Source of the DNA: an uncultured Bacteroidales bacterium
GTDB lineage: Bacteria; Bacteroidota; Bacteroidia; Bacteroidales; UBA932
Direction of reading: 5' to 3'
Assembly: GCA_904501835.1 (NCBI GenBank)
Contig: CAJGBW010000015.1
Location: 1 to 32,626 of the forward strand
DNA: 32,626 bases
Shown here: positions 15,515 through 23,480 of the stretch, in pieces
Layout: the number at the start of each line of letters is the position of its first letter
Numbering within the stretch: the stretch's first letter is position 1
Translations under genes and position numbers: made by a program
Notes under the pieces: model-generated
Told to the model about the DNA's origin: nothing
The model's input: only the letters and a program-made list of their open reading frames with translations
The model's database searches: none

Positions 15515-17452
15515 ATGGAGAAAGATTTAGATATAAAAATTCCCGCCCAAGAAGTATACGACGAGAGCAAAATCAAACACCTGGAAGACGTGGATCACAT
15601 TCGTCTACGCCCGGGTATGTACATCGGAAAACTCGGAAATGGAGAGAAAAAGGACGATGGTATTTATGTTTTGCTCAAAGAAATCGTGGATAATGCTATC
15701 GACGAGTTTACCATGGGACACGGCAAGACCATCAAAATCACAGTGGATGAAAGCAGCGCCAGCGTACGTGACTACGGACGTGGTATCCCTTTCGGCAAAT
15801 TGATCCAAGTGGTCAGCGTACTCAATACGGGTGCAAAATACGATGACGCGGTCTTCAAAAAATCCGTAGGTCTGAATGGTGTAGGTGCCAAAGCCACCAA
15901 TGCCTTGTCCGATGAATTCTATGCTGAATCTTTCAGAAATGGAAAAAGTTTCTTTGCCCGTTTTAGCAAAGGTAAATTGATTGAAAGCGGCGAAAAGGAT
16001 ACCACCGAGAAAAACGGCACCCTCATTCGTTTCACCCCTGATCCCCTTTTGTTTGTTGACTACAAATTCCGCGTGGAGTATGTAGAAGAGATGGTAAAGA
16101 ACTATTCTTACCTGAAAAAAGGTTTGACCTTGAATCTTAATGGGGTGTCCTATAAGAGTGAGAACGGACTCTTGGATTTGGTAAACGATTCCTTGAACGA
16201 GGAGCCTATCTATCAGCCCATCCATTTCAGCAGCGAAGACATTGAGATTGTCATTACCCACGGCAGAAGTTATGGCGAAAACATCGCGTCTTTTGTCAAC
16301 GGACAAAACACCCGTGACGGAGGTACCCACCTGGCTGCCTTCCGTGAGGGAGTGGCAAAGTGTCTTAAAACCTTCTTCAAAAACAATTACAAAAAGGATT
16401 TTGCCCCTGAAGACATCCGTCAGGGTATCATCGGAGCCATCAGCATTCAGGTACAGGAGCCTATCTTTGAATCCCAGGTAAAAACTAAATTGGGAAGCCC
16501 TTATCTCTGGCAGAAAGACATTGAAAACGAAGATGGCACCCACAGCTTGGACAAAGGCCCCTCTATCCGTACTTTTGTCTGTGATTTTATCGGACATGAG
16601 TTAGACAACTATCTGCATATCAACAAGGAAGTTGTCCCTGTACTGATGGAAAAAATCATAGAGTCAGAGGAACAGAGAAAGGAAATCCAGAGCATTCAGA
16701 AACAAAGTCGCGAGCGCAATAAAAAAGCAGCCACCTACAACCCTAAACTTAGGGATTGTATGTATCACTTTAACGAAAAGACACCCAAAGGAAAAGAAGA
16801 ATTTGCAGAGACCAGCAGTATTTTCATCACAGAGGGAGACTCCGCAAGCGGTACGATTACCCAGGCGCGTAATGCCAACTACCAAGCGGTATTTTCACTG
16901 CGAGGAAAGCCCATCAACTGTATCAAGGAAAGCGCCAAAAGGGTGGCTGGAAATGATGAGTTGAATTATTTGATTTCCGCTTTGGGCGTAGAAAACGAGA
17001 CCGACAACCTGCGCTACAACAACATTGTGGTGGCAACGGATGCCGATGACGACGGTATGCACATCCGTATGCTGATTGTCTCTTTCTTCCTTAAGTATTA
17101 CCCTGAACTCATCCGAAGAGGACACGTCCACATTCTCCAGACGCCCCTTTTCCGTGTCAAGACGAAAAAAGAGGTTCGCTACTGTTACAATCAGGAAGAA
17201 AAGGAACAAGCCATCAAGGAGCTTGGAAACAACACGGAGACCACTCGATTCAAAGGTTTGGGAGAAATTTCCGCCAACGAATTTTCGGAATTCATCGGCG
17301 AGAAAATGCGTTTGGACAACGTTAAAATCAGCGACGAAGAGAATATTAAAAACCTGCTGGAATTCTATATGGGCGACAATACCATTGACCGCCAGAATTT
17401 CATCAGAAAGAATTTGAGAACAGAAGAAGAATTGGGCGGAGTAGATTTCTAA
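15515..17452 (+). CDS. parE: DNA topoisomerase IV subunit B
   Basis: ATPase and TOPRIM subunit of the type IIA topoisomerase that unlinks daughter chromosomes. The GHKL ATPase region has RLRPGMYIG, EIVDNAIDE, DYGRGIPFG and the lid GLNGVGAKATNALS. The TOPRIM domain has EGDSASGTI, SLRGKPINC and the acidic DADDDGMHIR metal triad. The N-terminal form HLEDVDHIRLRPGMYIGKLG with DDGIYVLLKE fits ParE of Bacteroidota rather than GyrB. At 645 residues it is the usual length. parC, often adjacent in this group, is not here; priA follows after 1 nt. The ATG at 15515 is supported by the promoter just upstream. Confidence 0.9.
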   Translation: MEKDLDIKIPAQEVYDESKIKHLEDVDHIRLRPGMYIGKLGNGEKKDDGIYVLLKEIVDNAIDEFTMGHGKTIKITVDESSASVRDYGRGIPFGKLIQVVSVLNTGAKYDDAVFKKSVGLNGVGAKATNALSDEFYAESFRNGKSFFARFSKGKLIESGEKDTTEKNGTLIRFTPDPLLFVDYKFRVEYVEEMVKNYSYLKKGLTLNLNGVSYKSENGLLDLVNDSLNEEPIYQPIHFSSEDIEIVITHGRSYGENIASFVNGQNTRDGGTHLAAFREGVAKCLKTFFKNNYKKDFAPEDIRQGIIGAISIQVQEPIFESQVKTKLGSPYLWQKDIENEDGTHSLDKGPSIRTFVCDFIGHELDNYLHINKEVVPVLMEKIIESEEQRKEIQSIQKQSRERNKKAATYNPKLRDCMYHFNEKTPKGKEEFAETSSIFITEGDSASGTITQARNANYQAVFSLRGKPINCIKESAKRVAGNDELNYLISALGVENETDNLRYNNIVVATDADDDGMHIRMLIVSFFLKYYPELIRRGHVHILQTPLFRVKTKKEVRYCYNQEEKEQAIKELGNNTETTRFKGLGEISANEFSEFIGEKMRLDNVKISDEENIKNLLEFYMGDNTIDRQNFIRKNLRTEEELGGVDF

Positions 17453-17453
17453 A

Positions 17454-19421
17454 ATGATTTTCGCTCAAATCATACTTCCCATAAAACTCGATTGGCTACC
17501 CCACTATTCCCTTCCCTACGAAGTCTGTAACGGTACGCTGGTCGAAGTCAATCTGGCCGGAAGGCTTTATGTCGGCGTGGTTCATTCCACCTGCCCGAAT
17601 CCCCCGCAAGGGCTTCCGCAAGAAAAAATCAGTCCGGTTGTCCGCATATTAGAAGACGCCCCCATCGTAACTCCCGGCCAAATCCGTTTTTGGGAGGAAA
17701 TGGCAGAATATTATCTGTGTACCTTGGGCGAAGTCTATAAAGCCGTACCCATGGCCCTGGAGCCCCCCAAACGGAAATTAAAGAAAAATATATCCACGCC
17801 CCGAAGCGAGGAAATCCGACTCTCCCCTGCCCAACAACAAGTAGAAAACGGGATATGGGAAGCCCTCTCAAACAAACAGTCCTGCCTCTTGGAAGGCGTG
17901 ACCGGCTCCGGCAAGACAGAAATCTACCTGAGCATCGCCAAAAAAATCATAGAAAAAGGACAAAGCGTGCTTTATATGGTGCCGGAAATTGCCCTCAGCC
18001 GACAATTGGAAGAGCGCCTGTACAACTATTTCGGAGATAAACTCTATTGTTTTCACAGCAAAGAAACACCTGCGCGGCGAAAGAATTTGGTCTGGAGACT
18101 CAGCCAAGAAAAAGAGCCCACCATCGTATTGGGGACACGCAGCGCCCTGTTTCTTCCCCCGGAAAACTTTGGACTGATCATTGTGGATGAAGAACACGAC
18201 CATTCTTACAAACAAGAATCTCCTGCTCCCCGTTACCACGGCAGAGACGGCGCCTTGATGCTTTCCCAGATTCTGAAAAACTGTCCTGTCCTGCTGGGTT
18301 CCGGCACCCCCTCCCTTGAATCGCTATACAACTGCGAAAAAGGGAAAATGCAACACTTTATACTTCGTGAAAAATACCATAAAGCCGAGCCGGCAGACAT
18401 CCTGTTCATCCACACCGGACAAGAAGCCAAAAAACGAGGAATGAGGGGATCATTTTCTATCAAGCTGATAGAACGTATCCATGAATGCCTGCAAGAAAAA
18501 CGGCAAGTCATGCTCCTGCGCTCGCGAAAATCTTACGCGCTTTACATTCAATGCGAAGACTGTGGATTTGTCCCCAAATGTAGCTCCTGCAACCTGCCGT
18601 TGAGCTATAATAAAGCGGCGGACAAATGGGTCTGCTACCATTGCGGGCAGCATAAAAAGCACAGAAACGACTGTCCTCATTGCGGCGGAAAACTGAAAGC
18701 CATGGGAGGAGGCACCCAAAAGATTGAGGAAGAAGCCCGTCTGCTATTCCCCGACGCACGTATTCTGCGTCTGGACGGCGACATCAGTCATGTTCAGGAA
18801 GAAAGAGAAATTATCGAAAAGTTCAGCCAAGGAGAGGCAGACATTCTGGTCGGAACGCAGATGGTAAGCAAAGGATTTGATTTTCCCTTGCTTAAATTGG
18901 TCGCCGTCATCGATGCCGACTCGCTGCTGAATCTACAGGATTTCCGAGCAGACGAGAAAGCTTTACAGACTTTTGAGCAGTTGCGCGGACGCTGTTCCCG
19001 AAGAGAGGAAAAAGGCTTGTTTATCATCCAAAGCCGACAGGAAAATCACCCGGTTTTTGATTGTCTTACAAAAGGTATTGATTGGCAATTGACTGAAAGA
19101 CAGCAAGAAAGAAAAGACTTCTCCTATCCGCCCTACACCCGACTTATCGACATCCACCTGCACGATGTACAACTGGAACGTCTCAACGAAAAAAGCAAAA
19201 AACTCGCGCAAATCCTGCAACTGAACGCGTTCAGAATCACAGGTCCGTATATGTATGGCAGCGGTAAGAGCAAAGGATATTACACCAATTGCATCCGCGT
19301 TGACTTTCCGAAGAACAAAGAATATAAAGAACGAAAAAAACAACTTTCTGCCCTTTTGAAAGCCTTTTGCAAGCAAGAAAAATACATCTCGCAAATCTAT
19401 GTGAATGTAGATCCGTTATAA
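17454..19421 (+). CDS. priA: Primosomal protein N' (PriA helicase), divergent motif VI
   Basis: A 3'-5' helicase that recognises stalled forks and reloads the replisome. An N-terminal DNA-binding domain is followed by Walker A GVTGSGKT (about 148-155), DEEHDHSYKQ (about 245), GSGTPSLES, eight zinc-ligand cysteines (about 367-412) and the C-terminal YPPYTRLI. Two conserved stretches differ from the usual form. NRRGY reads SRKSY, and motif VI, normally QVAGRAGR, reads QLRGRCSR (about 510-517), keeping the Q and arginines. At 655 residues it is shorter than E. coli PriA (732). It starts 1 nt after parE. Function as PriA is likely, but helicase activity may be altered. Confidence 0.9.
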   Translation: MIFAQIILPIKLDWLPHYSLPYEVCNGTLVEVNLAGRLYVGVVHSTCPNPPQGLPQEKISPVVRILEDAPIVTPGQIRFWEEMAEYYLCTLGEVYKAVPMALEPPKRKLKKNISTPRSEEIRLSPAQQQVENGIWEALSNKQSCLLEGVTGSGKTEIYLSIAKKIIEKGQSVLYMVPEIALSRQLEERLYNYFGDKLYCFHSKETPARRKNLVWRLSQEKEPTIVLGTRSALFLPPENFGLIIVDEEHDHSYKQESPAPRYHGRDGALMLSQILKNCPVLLGSGTPSLESLYNCEKGKMQHFILREKYHKAEPADILFIHTGQEAKKRGMRGSFSIKLIERIHECLQEKRQVMLLRSRKSYALYIQCEDCGFVPKCSSCNLPLSYNKAADKWVCYHCGQHKKHRNDCPHCGGKLKAMGGGTQKIEEEARLLFPDARILRLDGDISHVQEEREIIEKFSQGEADILVGTQMVSKGFDFPLLKLVAVIDADSLLNLQDFRADEKALQTFEQLRGRCSRREEKGLFIIQSRQENHPVFDCLTKGIDWQLTERQQERKDFSYPPYTRLIDIHLHDVQLERLNEKSKKLAQILQLNAFRITGPYMYGSGKSKGYYTNCIRVDFPKNKEYKERKKQLSALLKAFCKQEKYISQIYVNVDPL

Positions 19422-19426
19422 TTTCT

Positions 19427-19434
19427 TATATTTG
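19427..19434 (+). promoter_or_regulatory. -7 box before the zeta-like kinase gene
   Basis: TATATTTG is an exact TAnnTTTG match located 5 nt before the ATG at 19440, just after the priA stop. If used, it gives a leaderless or nearly leaderless mRNA. No -33 box is seen at 19-21 bp. Confidence 0.5.
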
Positions 19435-19439
19435 TGATT

Positions 19440-20048
19440 ATGCCGAAGATGTACATCATATCCGGGTGCAACGGAGCCGGAAAGACCACCGCCTCATACA
19501 CCCTTTTACCAGAAATGCTGGAGTGCAGCCAATTCATCAATTCCGATGAGTTTGCCAAAAGTTTCAACCCCTTCAAGCCCGAAGCGGCCGCTATCCGTGC
19601 CAGCCGCTTTATGTTGATGCGCTATCGATATATGTTCGAGAAGCGCTTGGACTTTGGCATTGAAACCACCTTGGCGACCAAAACTTTGCTCAACTTGGCA
19701 AAAAAAGCCCAAAAAGAAGGGTACAGCATCACCATTATGTATTTCTGGCTGCGAACGCCCGAACTCGCCATAGAGCGCGTCAAGGCACGTGTAGAAAACG
19801 GCGGACACTATATCGAAGAACAGACCATACGCCGACGCTATCACACAGGGCTGAACTACCTCTTCAACGAATATATCCCTCTCTGCGACCGTTGGATTCT
19901 GGTCGATAATTCCACCCCGCCTTTCCGTATCGTCGCGCAAGGTTATAAGGGAGAAGAACCCGAGATTCTGGACCTGACCACCTACAACATCATTAAAGAA
20001 ATCGCCAGCAAAGCGCAAAGCAAAGAAGAGGATGAAAGAGGTCTATAA
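19440..20048 (+). CDS. Zeta-toxin-family P-loop kinase (orphan)
   Basis: A small P-loop NTPase of the zeta/UDP-GlcNAc-kinase family, 202 residues from this ATG. Walker A is GCNGAGKTT (residues 9-17). INSDEFAK holds the acidic catalytic position, and FGIETTLATKT, YFWLRTPELAIERV and the arginine-rich lid GGHYIEEQTIRRRY follow. Members of this family phosphorylate sugar nucleotides or other small molecules. No antitoxin gene is adjacent: priA ends 18 nt upstream and tldD overlaps its 3' end by 17 nt. It looks like the housekeeping orphan form rather than a toxin-antitoxin module. A GTG at 19434 is possible but falls inside the promoter box; an ATG at 19449 is also possible. The substrate is unknown. 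Confidence 0.8.
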   Translation: MPKMYIISGCNGAGKTTASYTLLPEMLECSQFINSDEFAKSFNPFKPEAAAIRASRFMLMRYRYMFEKRLDFGIETTLATKTLLNLAKKAQKEGYSITIMYFWLRTPELAIERVKARVENGGHYIEEQTIRRRYHTGLNYLFNEYIPLCDRWILVDNSTPPFRIVAQGYKGEEPEILDLTTYNIIKEIASKAQSKEEDERGL

Positions 20049-21438
20049 AAAATTATTCAGAGTCAGTGAGGAAGATTTAGACAGCGTCATTGCCGCCGCA
20101 CTTTCCAGAGGGGGTGATTATGCGGATTTATTTTTTGAAAATTTCTACAAATACAATTACACCCTATGCGACTCCAAAGTCACCTACGGAGGGCTTTTGG
20201 TGGATTATGGAGTGGGAATCCGCACACTCTGCGGCATTAAGACCGGCTATTCCTATTGTGAACGCAGCGAGCTGAAAACCATGATTCAGACCGCCAAGAC
20301 AGCAGCACTCATTGCCAGCGGAGAAGCGGTGTATCACTACGAAAAACGCAACCATCCCCCCGTAGAATCCTACCCGCAGGAGGCTCATTGGAGAAATTAC
20401 CCCACCCAAAAAGCCGTACGATATCTGCAGAAATTGGAAAATCGGGTACGGGAACTGGATAGTCGCAGCGGCCAAATCAACATCTCGCTGGAATATCAGC
20501 ACCGGGACATCATGATGTATAATTCCCTGCGTGAATTGCGTTGTGATTCCCGTCCCATGCTCACATTGAACATTTCGGCGGTTTTCGCACAAAATGGAGA
20601 AAAAATATCTCAATCGACCAGCCGAAGTTATCGATGCGACAGCGATGTTCTCAATGACGCGTTGATTGAAGAAGTGGCACAAGAACTCACCCAAGGCGTA
20701 ACTCAACTCTTCACCGCCCAGCGTCCCAAAGGGGGCGAAATGAGCGTGGTGATGGGCGCCGGCACCTCGGGTATACTCCTGCATGAAGCCATGGGACACG
20801 CCTTTGAAGCCGATTTCAACATTACGGGCGAGTCCATCTTTTCCGACAAAATGGGACAGAGAGTGGCGCCCAAAGGCATCAATATCGTGGACGACGGCAC
20901 CTGTTACGGCAACCGCGGCGCCTGTCGCTACGATGACGAGGGCATTGAAGGACAGAAAACCTACATGGTACGGGACGGCATCCTACACTCTTATCTGCAC
21001 GACCGACTCAGCGCAGCCCGCTACGGGGTGGCTCCCACCGGAAACGGAAGACGACAGAATTTCACCTACGCGCCGATTCCACGCATGAGAAACACCTATA
21101 TGGAAAATGGAGATTGTCATCCGGAAGATATCATTCGCAGCGTTAAAAAAGGTATTTATGTGGATAAATTCTCCAACGGTCAGGTGAAAATCGGAGAGGG
21201 AGACTTTACTTTTTATGTCAAAAGCGGCTACCTCATCGAAGACGGGAAATTATGCGCCCCCATCAAGGATATCAACATCATAGGCAACGGCCCTCAAACC
21301 CTTGCCAACATCCAAGCCGTCGGAAATGACTTGCAGATTCCGGATGTAAACTGGACCTGTGGAAAGGGGCAAAGCGTCCCTGTTTCCTGCGGAGTACCCA
21401 CCCTATTAATCAGCAGCTTAACCGTTGGAGGAAATTGA
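20032..21438 (+). CDS. tldD: TldD metalloprotease subunit
   Basis: Catalytic half of the TldD/TldE heterodimeric metalloprotease, which degrades unfolded peptides and in some species trims RiPP leaders. The active-site motif HEAMGH (His251, Glu252, His256) matches HExxxH, followed by FEADF. GNGRRQNFTYAPIPRMRNTY is the family block, and Cys443 in WTCGKGQ is at the position of the third zinc ligand. At 468 residues it is normal. The start overlaps the end of the kinase gene by 17 nt, and tldE begins 1 nt after the stop, so the three are probably co-translated. Confidence 0.93.
   Translation: MKEVYKKLFRVSEEDLDSVIAAALSRGGDYADLFFENFYKYNYTLCDSKVTYGGLLVDYGVGIRTLCGIKTGYSYCERSELKTMIQTAKTAALIASGEAVYHYEKRNHPPVESYPQEAHWRNYPTQKAVRYLQKLENRVRELDSRSGQINISLEYQHRDIMMYNSLRELRCDSRPMLTLNISAVFAQNGEKISQSTSRSYRCDSDVLNDALIEEVAQELTQGVTQLFTAQRPKGGEMSVVMGAGTSGILLHEAMGHAFEADFNITGESIFSDKMGQRVAPKGINIVDDGTCYGNRGACRYDDEGIEGQKTYMVRDGILHSYLHDRLSAARYGVAPTGNGRRQNFTYAPIPRMRNTYMENGDCHPEDIIRSVKKGIYVDKFSNGQVKIGEGDFTFYVKSGYLIEDGKLCAPIKDINIIGNGPQTLANIQAVGNDLQIPDVNWTCGKGQSVPVSCGVPTLLISSLTVGGN
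21427..21431 (+). promoter_or_regulatory. Shine-Dalgarno site deciding the tldE start
   Basis: GGAGG within the last codons of tldD lies 8 nt before the ATG at 21440. It favours this ATG over the in-frame TTG at 21425, which would overlap tldD. Confidence 0.65.
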
Positions 21439-21439
21439 T

Positions 21440-22822
21440 ATGAAAGATAAAAACAGAGAATTACTCCATTGGTGCCTGCAAAAAGCCAAAAGTCTGGGAG
21501 CCGAAGCCACGCGTCTGAATCTCCACATTGAGAAAAGCCAGAATATAGAAATGCGCGACGGTCAAATCAATCGTTGCGGCAGCGAAAACGGCTCCTTGCT
21601 CGTAATGACCTTCTACAAAAACCAACGAGAGGTACGTCTCAAGACAGACAAACTTTACTGCAAAAAAGAGTTGGGTAAAATCATTCGACAAAGCCTTGAA
21701 ATGGCGGATTATCTGGAACCGGATGCAGACAAAGGCCTCGCCGCCCGCGAGAGGAAATACAAAGGCAATATGGACATCGGCTGCACCGACCCTGAAGTCT
21801 TCAAGATGGATGAAACCCGACTGTTGGAGTGGGCCCAACGGGAATCTCGCTATCAAACCCTCAAGCAAGAAGCTAAAAAACAAGGACTTACACTTATCAG
21901 CGAAGTGATTTCCGTAGGATTCTCCTACTACAAAAGTTACCTGTACGACAGCGATGGTTTTGAAGGCTGCCGCGAAATGAGCGGTTGGATGACTGACGCG
22001 GAAGTCACCATAAAAGACAGCAAGCAGAACATCTACAACCAAGGCAATTACGACTACCAGGTTAGAAAAGAAGAACTTGTCGCTCCCGGCAACTGTTCCT
22101 TAAACGCATTTCAACGTTGCCTCAAACGCATAGGCTCAAGCAAATGCGAGGGTTTTTGCGGCTGCATGGTGGTAAACAACGAACGCTGCAACACCCTGAT
22201 TACTCCCCTGACAGATGCACTGCGGGCTGAATACATCCATTACGACCAATCTTTTCTAAACGGAAAATTGAATCAGAAAATCTTCCCCGAAAGCTTTTCT
22301 TTATGGGATCTTCCGCACCAAATCGGCCACCACAGTTGCCTCTTCTATGATTCTGAAGGTGTGGCAACCCAAAAGCGCGCGCTAATAGAAAAAGGAGCCG
22401 TGTGTCACTATATCTGCTCTACAGAAATGGCACGAAAAACGGGCCTTGCCCCCACTTGCTGCAACACAGGGCAAATCCATATTGAACCCTTCCTCCACGC
22501 CCCCGCTCCCGCTTGCAAAGACTTGCAAACTGATAAAAAAGAGATAACTTTGCAAGATATTCTATCCTGCATTCAGGATGGAATTTATGTGACCGGATTC
22601 AACGGCGGAAATTGCAATGCGCTATCGGGCGACTTCTCCTATGGGATTGAAGGATTTCGCATCCGTGAGGGCAAATTGGAAGAAGCCGTCAGCGGCATGG
22701 TCATTACGGGAAACATGATTGATTTGTTCTCTCATCTTTTTGCTGTCGGAACAGATCATTTGAGCAAATTGAACAACGCCATCGGAAGTATGGCATTTGA
22801 AAAGGTAACATTTAACGCATAA
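21440..22822 (+). CDS. tldE: TldE/PmbA protease subunit, cysteine-rich
   Basis: Non-catalytic partner of TldD that shapes the peptide channel; it lacks HExxxH, as expected. Family blocks are the N-terminal RDGQINRCGSENG, the middle FDSEG-like FYDSEGVATQKR, and the C-terminal GNCNALSGDFSYGIEGFRI with VITGNM. At 460 residues it is near the usual 440-450. I count about 19 cysteines, several grouped (KCEGFCGC and TCCN), far more than PmbA proteins normally carry. It follows tldD by 1 nt; slyD begins 4 nt downstream. The family call is firm; the meaning of the cysteines is open. Confidence 0.9.
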   Translation: MKDKNRELLHWCLQKAKSLGAEATRLNLHIEKSQNIEMRDGQINRCGSENGSLLVMTFYKNQREVRLKTDKLYCKKELGKIIRQSLEMADYLEPDADKGLAARERKYKGNMDIGCTDPEVFKMDETRLLEWAQRESRYQTLKQEAKKQGLTLISEVISVGFSYYKSYLYDSDGFEGCREMSGWMTDAEVTIKDSKQNIYNQGNYDYQVRKEELVAPGNCSLNAFQRCLKRIGSSKCEGFCGCMVVNNERCNTLITPLTDALRAEYIHYDQSFLNGKLNQKIFPESFSLWDLPHQIGHHSCLFYDSEGVATQKRALIEKGAVCHYICSTEMARKTGLAPTCCNTGQIHIEPFLHAPAPACKDLQTDKKEITLQDILSCIQDGIYVTGFNGGNCNALSGDFSYGIEGFRIREGKLEEAVSGMVITGNMIDLFSHLFAVGTDHLSKLNNAIGSMAFEKVTFNA

Positions 22823-22826
22823 AAAT

Positions 22827-23414
22827 ATGAAAATCAGTAAAGACAAAGTCGTAGCGATTACCTACGAACTCGAAGTAGAAGGAAACATTGCAGATCGTGC
22901 CACCAAAGAAAGACCTTTGGAATACATACACGGCAACCACAATCTCTTGGCAAAATTTGAAGAATATCTTGAAGGAAAGACCGTAGGAGACGGTTTCAAA
23001 TTCACCCTCAGCCCCGCAGAAGGTTATGGTGAAATCGACCCTGAAAGAATCATTGACCTCCCCAAAGATATGTTCAAAGGCCCCGATGGCAACTACATGG
23101 AAGAATTCATGAAAGTAGGTGCCCAGGTTCCCCTTGTCAATTCTATGGGACAGATGGTACCCGGTGTGGTCGTAGGTGTGGGAGAAGACACGGTAAAAAT
23201 GGATCTCAACTCCCCCATGGCCGGTAAAACCCTCAATTTCACAGGTGAAGTCATTTCCGTACGCGAAGCGACTGAAAAAGAACTGAAAGAGGGCTTGCAC
23301 GGCGAATTGGTACACTCTAACTGCAAGGGTGGTTGCGGATGCGGCTGCGAAGGCGGAAACTGCGACGGTGGAGATTGTGAGGGCGGCGACTGCGGATGCG
23401 GCGGCTGCGAATAG
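22827..23414 (+). CDS. slyD: SlyD-type FKBP peptidyl-prolyl isomerase with metal-binding tail
   Basis: A cytoplasmic prolyl isomerase and chaperone. It has an FKBP fold with the IF (insert-in-flap) chaperone domain: YELEVEG, AEGYGEIDPE, and the closing DLNSPMAGKTLNF (the family usually has DxNHPLAGKxL). Residues about 163-195 form a Cys/Gly/Asp-rich tail with nine cysteines and one histidine, as in SlyD proteins that bind nickel or zinc and help hydrogenase or metalloenzyme maturation. At 195 residues it matches E. coli SlyD in size. It directly follows tldE. Its stop codon lies within the first unit of the repeat at 23401-23480, which separates it from the next gene. Confidence 0.92.
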   Translation: MKISKDKVVAITYELEVEGNIADRATKERPLEYIHGNHNLLAKFEEYLEGKTVGDGFKFTLSPAEGYGEIDPERIIDLPKDMFKGPDGNYMEEFMKVGAQVPLVNSMGQMVPGVVVGVGEDTVKMDLNSPMAGKTLNFTGEVISVREATEKELKEGLHGELVHSNCKGGCGCGCEGGNCDGGDCEGGDCGCGGCE

Positions 23415-23480
23415 CGAAATGCGAAAGCAAATAGCAAAGAGCGAAAGCAAATAGCGAAAAGCGAAAGCGAAATAATGAAA
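23401..23480 (+). repeat. Tandem 20-bp repeat bridging slyD and the glycosyltransferase gene
   Basis: Four head-to-tail 20-bp units of the type GCGAAAGCAAATAGCGAAAA occupy 23401-23420, 23421-23440, 23441-23460 and 23461-23480. The two middle units differ at two positions; the outer two are degenerate because they overlap the slyD end and the next start codon. Each unit is itself two GCGAAA-like halves. The 60 nt between the slyD TAG (23412-23414) and the ATG at 23475 are in the same frame and contain no stop. Confidence 0.8.

Noticed and set aside
15605..16597. A 330-codon minus-strand frame opposite parE
   Set aside because: It lies within the conserved ATPase domain of parE, so it is a shadow of that gene's codon usage.
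15515..17452. gyrB instead of parE
   Set aside because: The N-terminal pattern and the short TOPRIM-to-end region fit ParE of Bacteroidota; a tree would settle it.
19440..20048. Toxin-antitoxin module
   Set aside because: There is no antitoxin-sized gene on either side; priA and tldD directly flank it, and the sequence fits the orphan kinase form.
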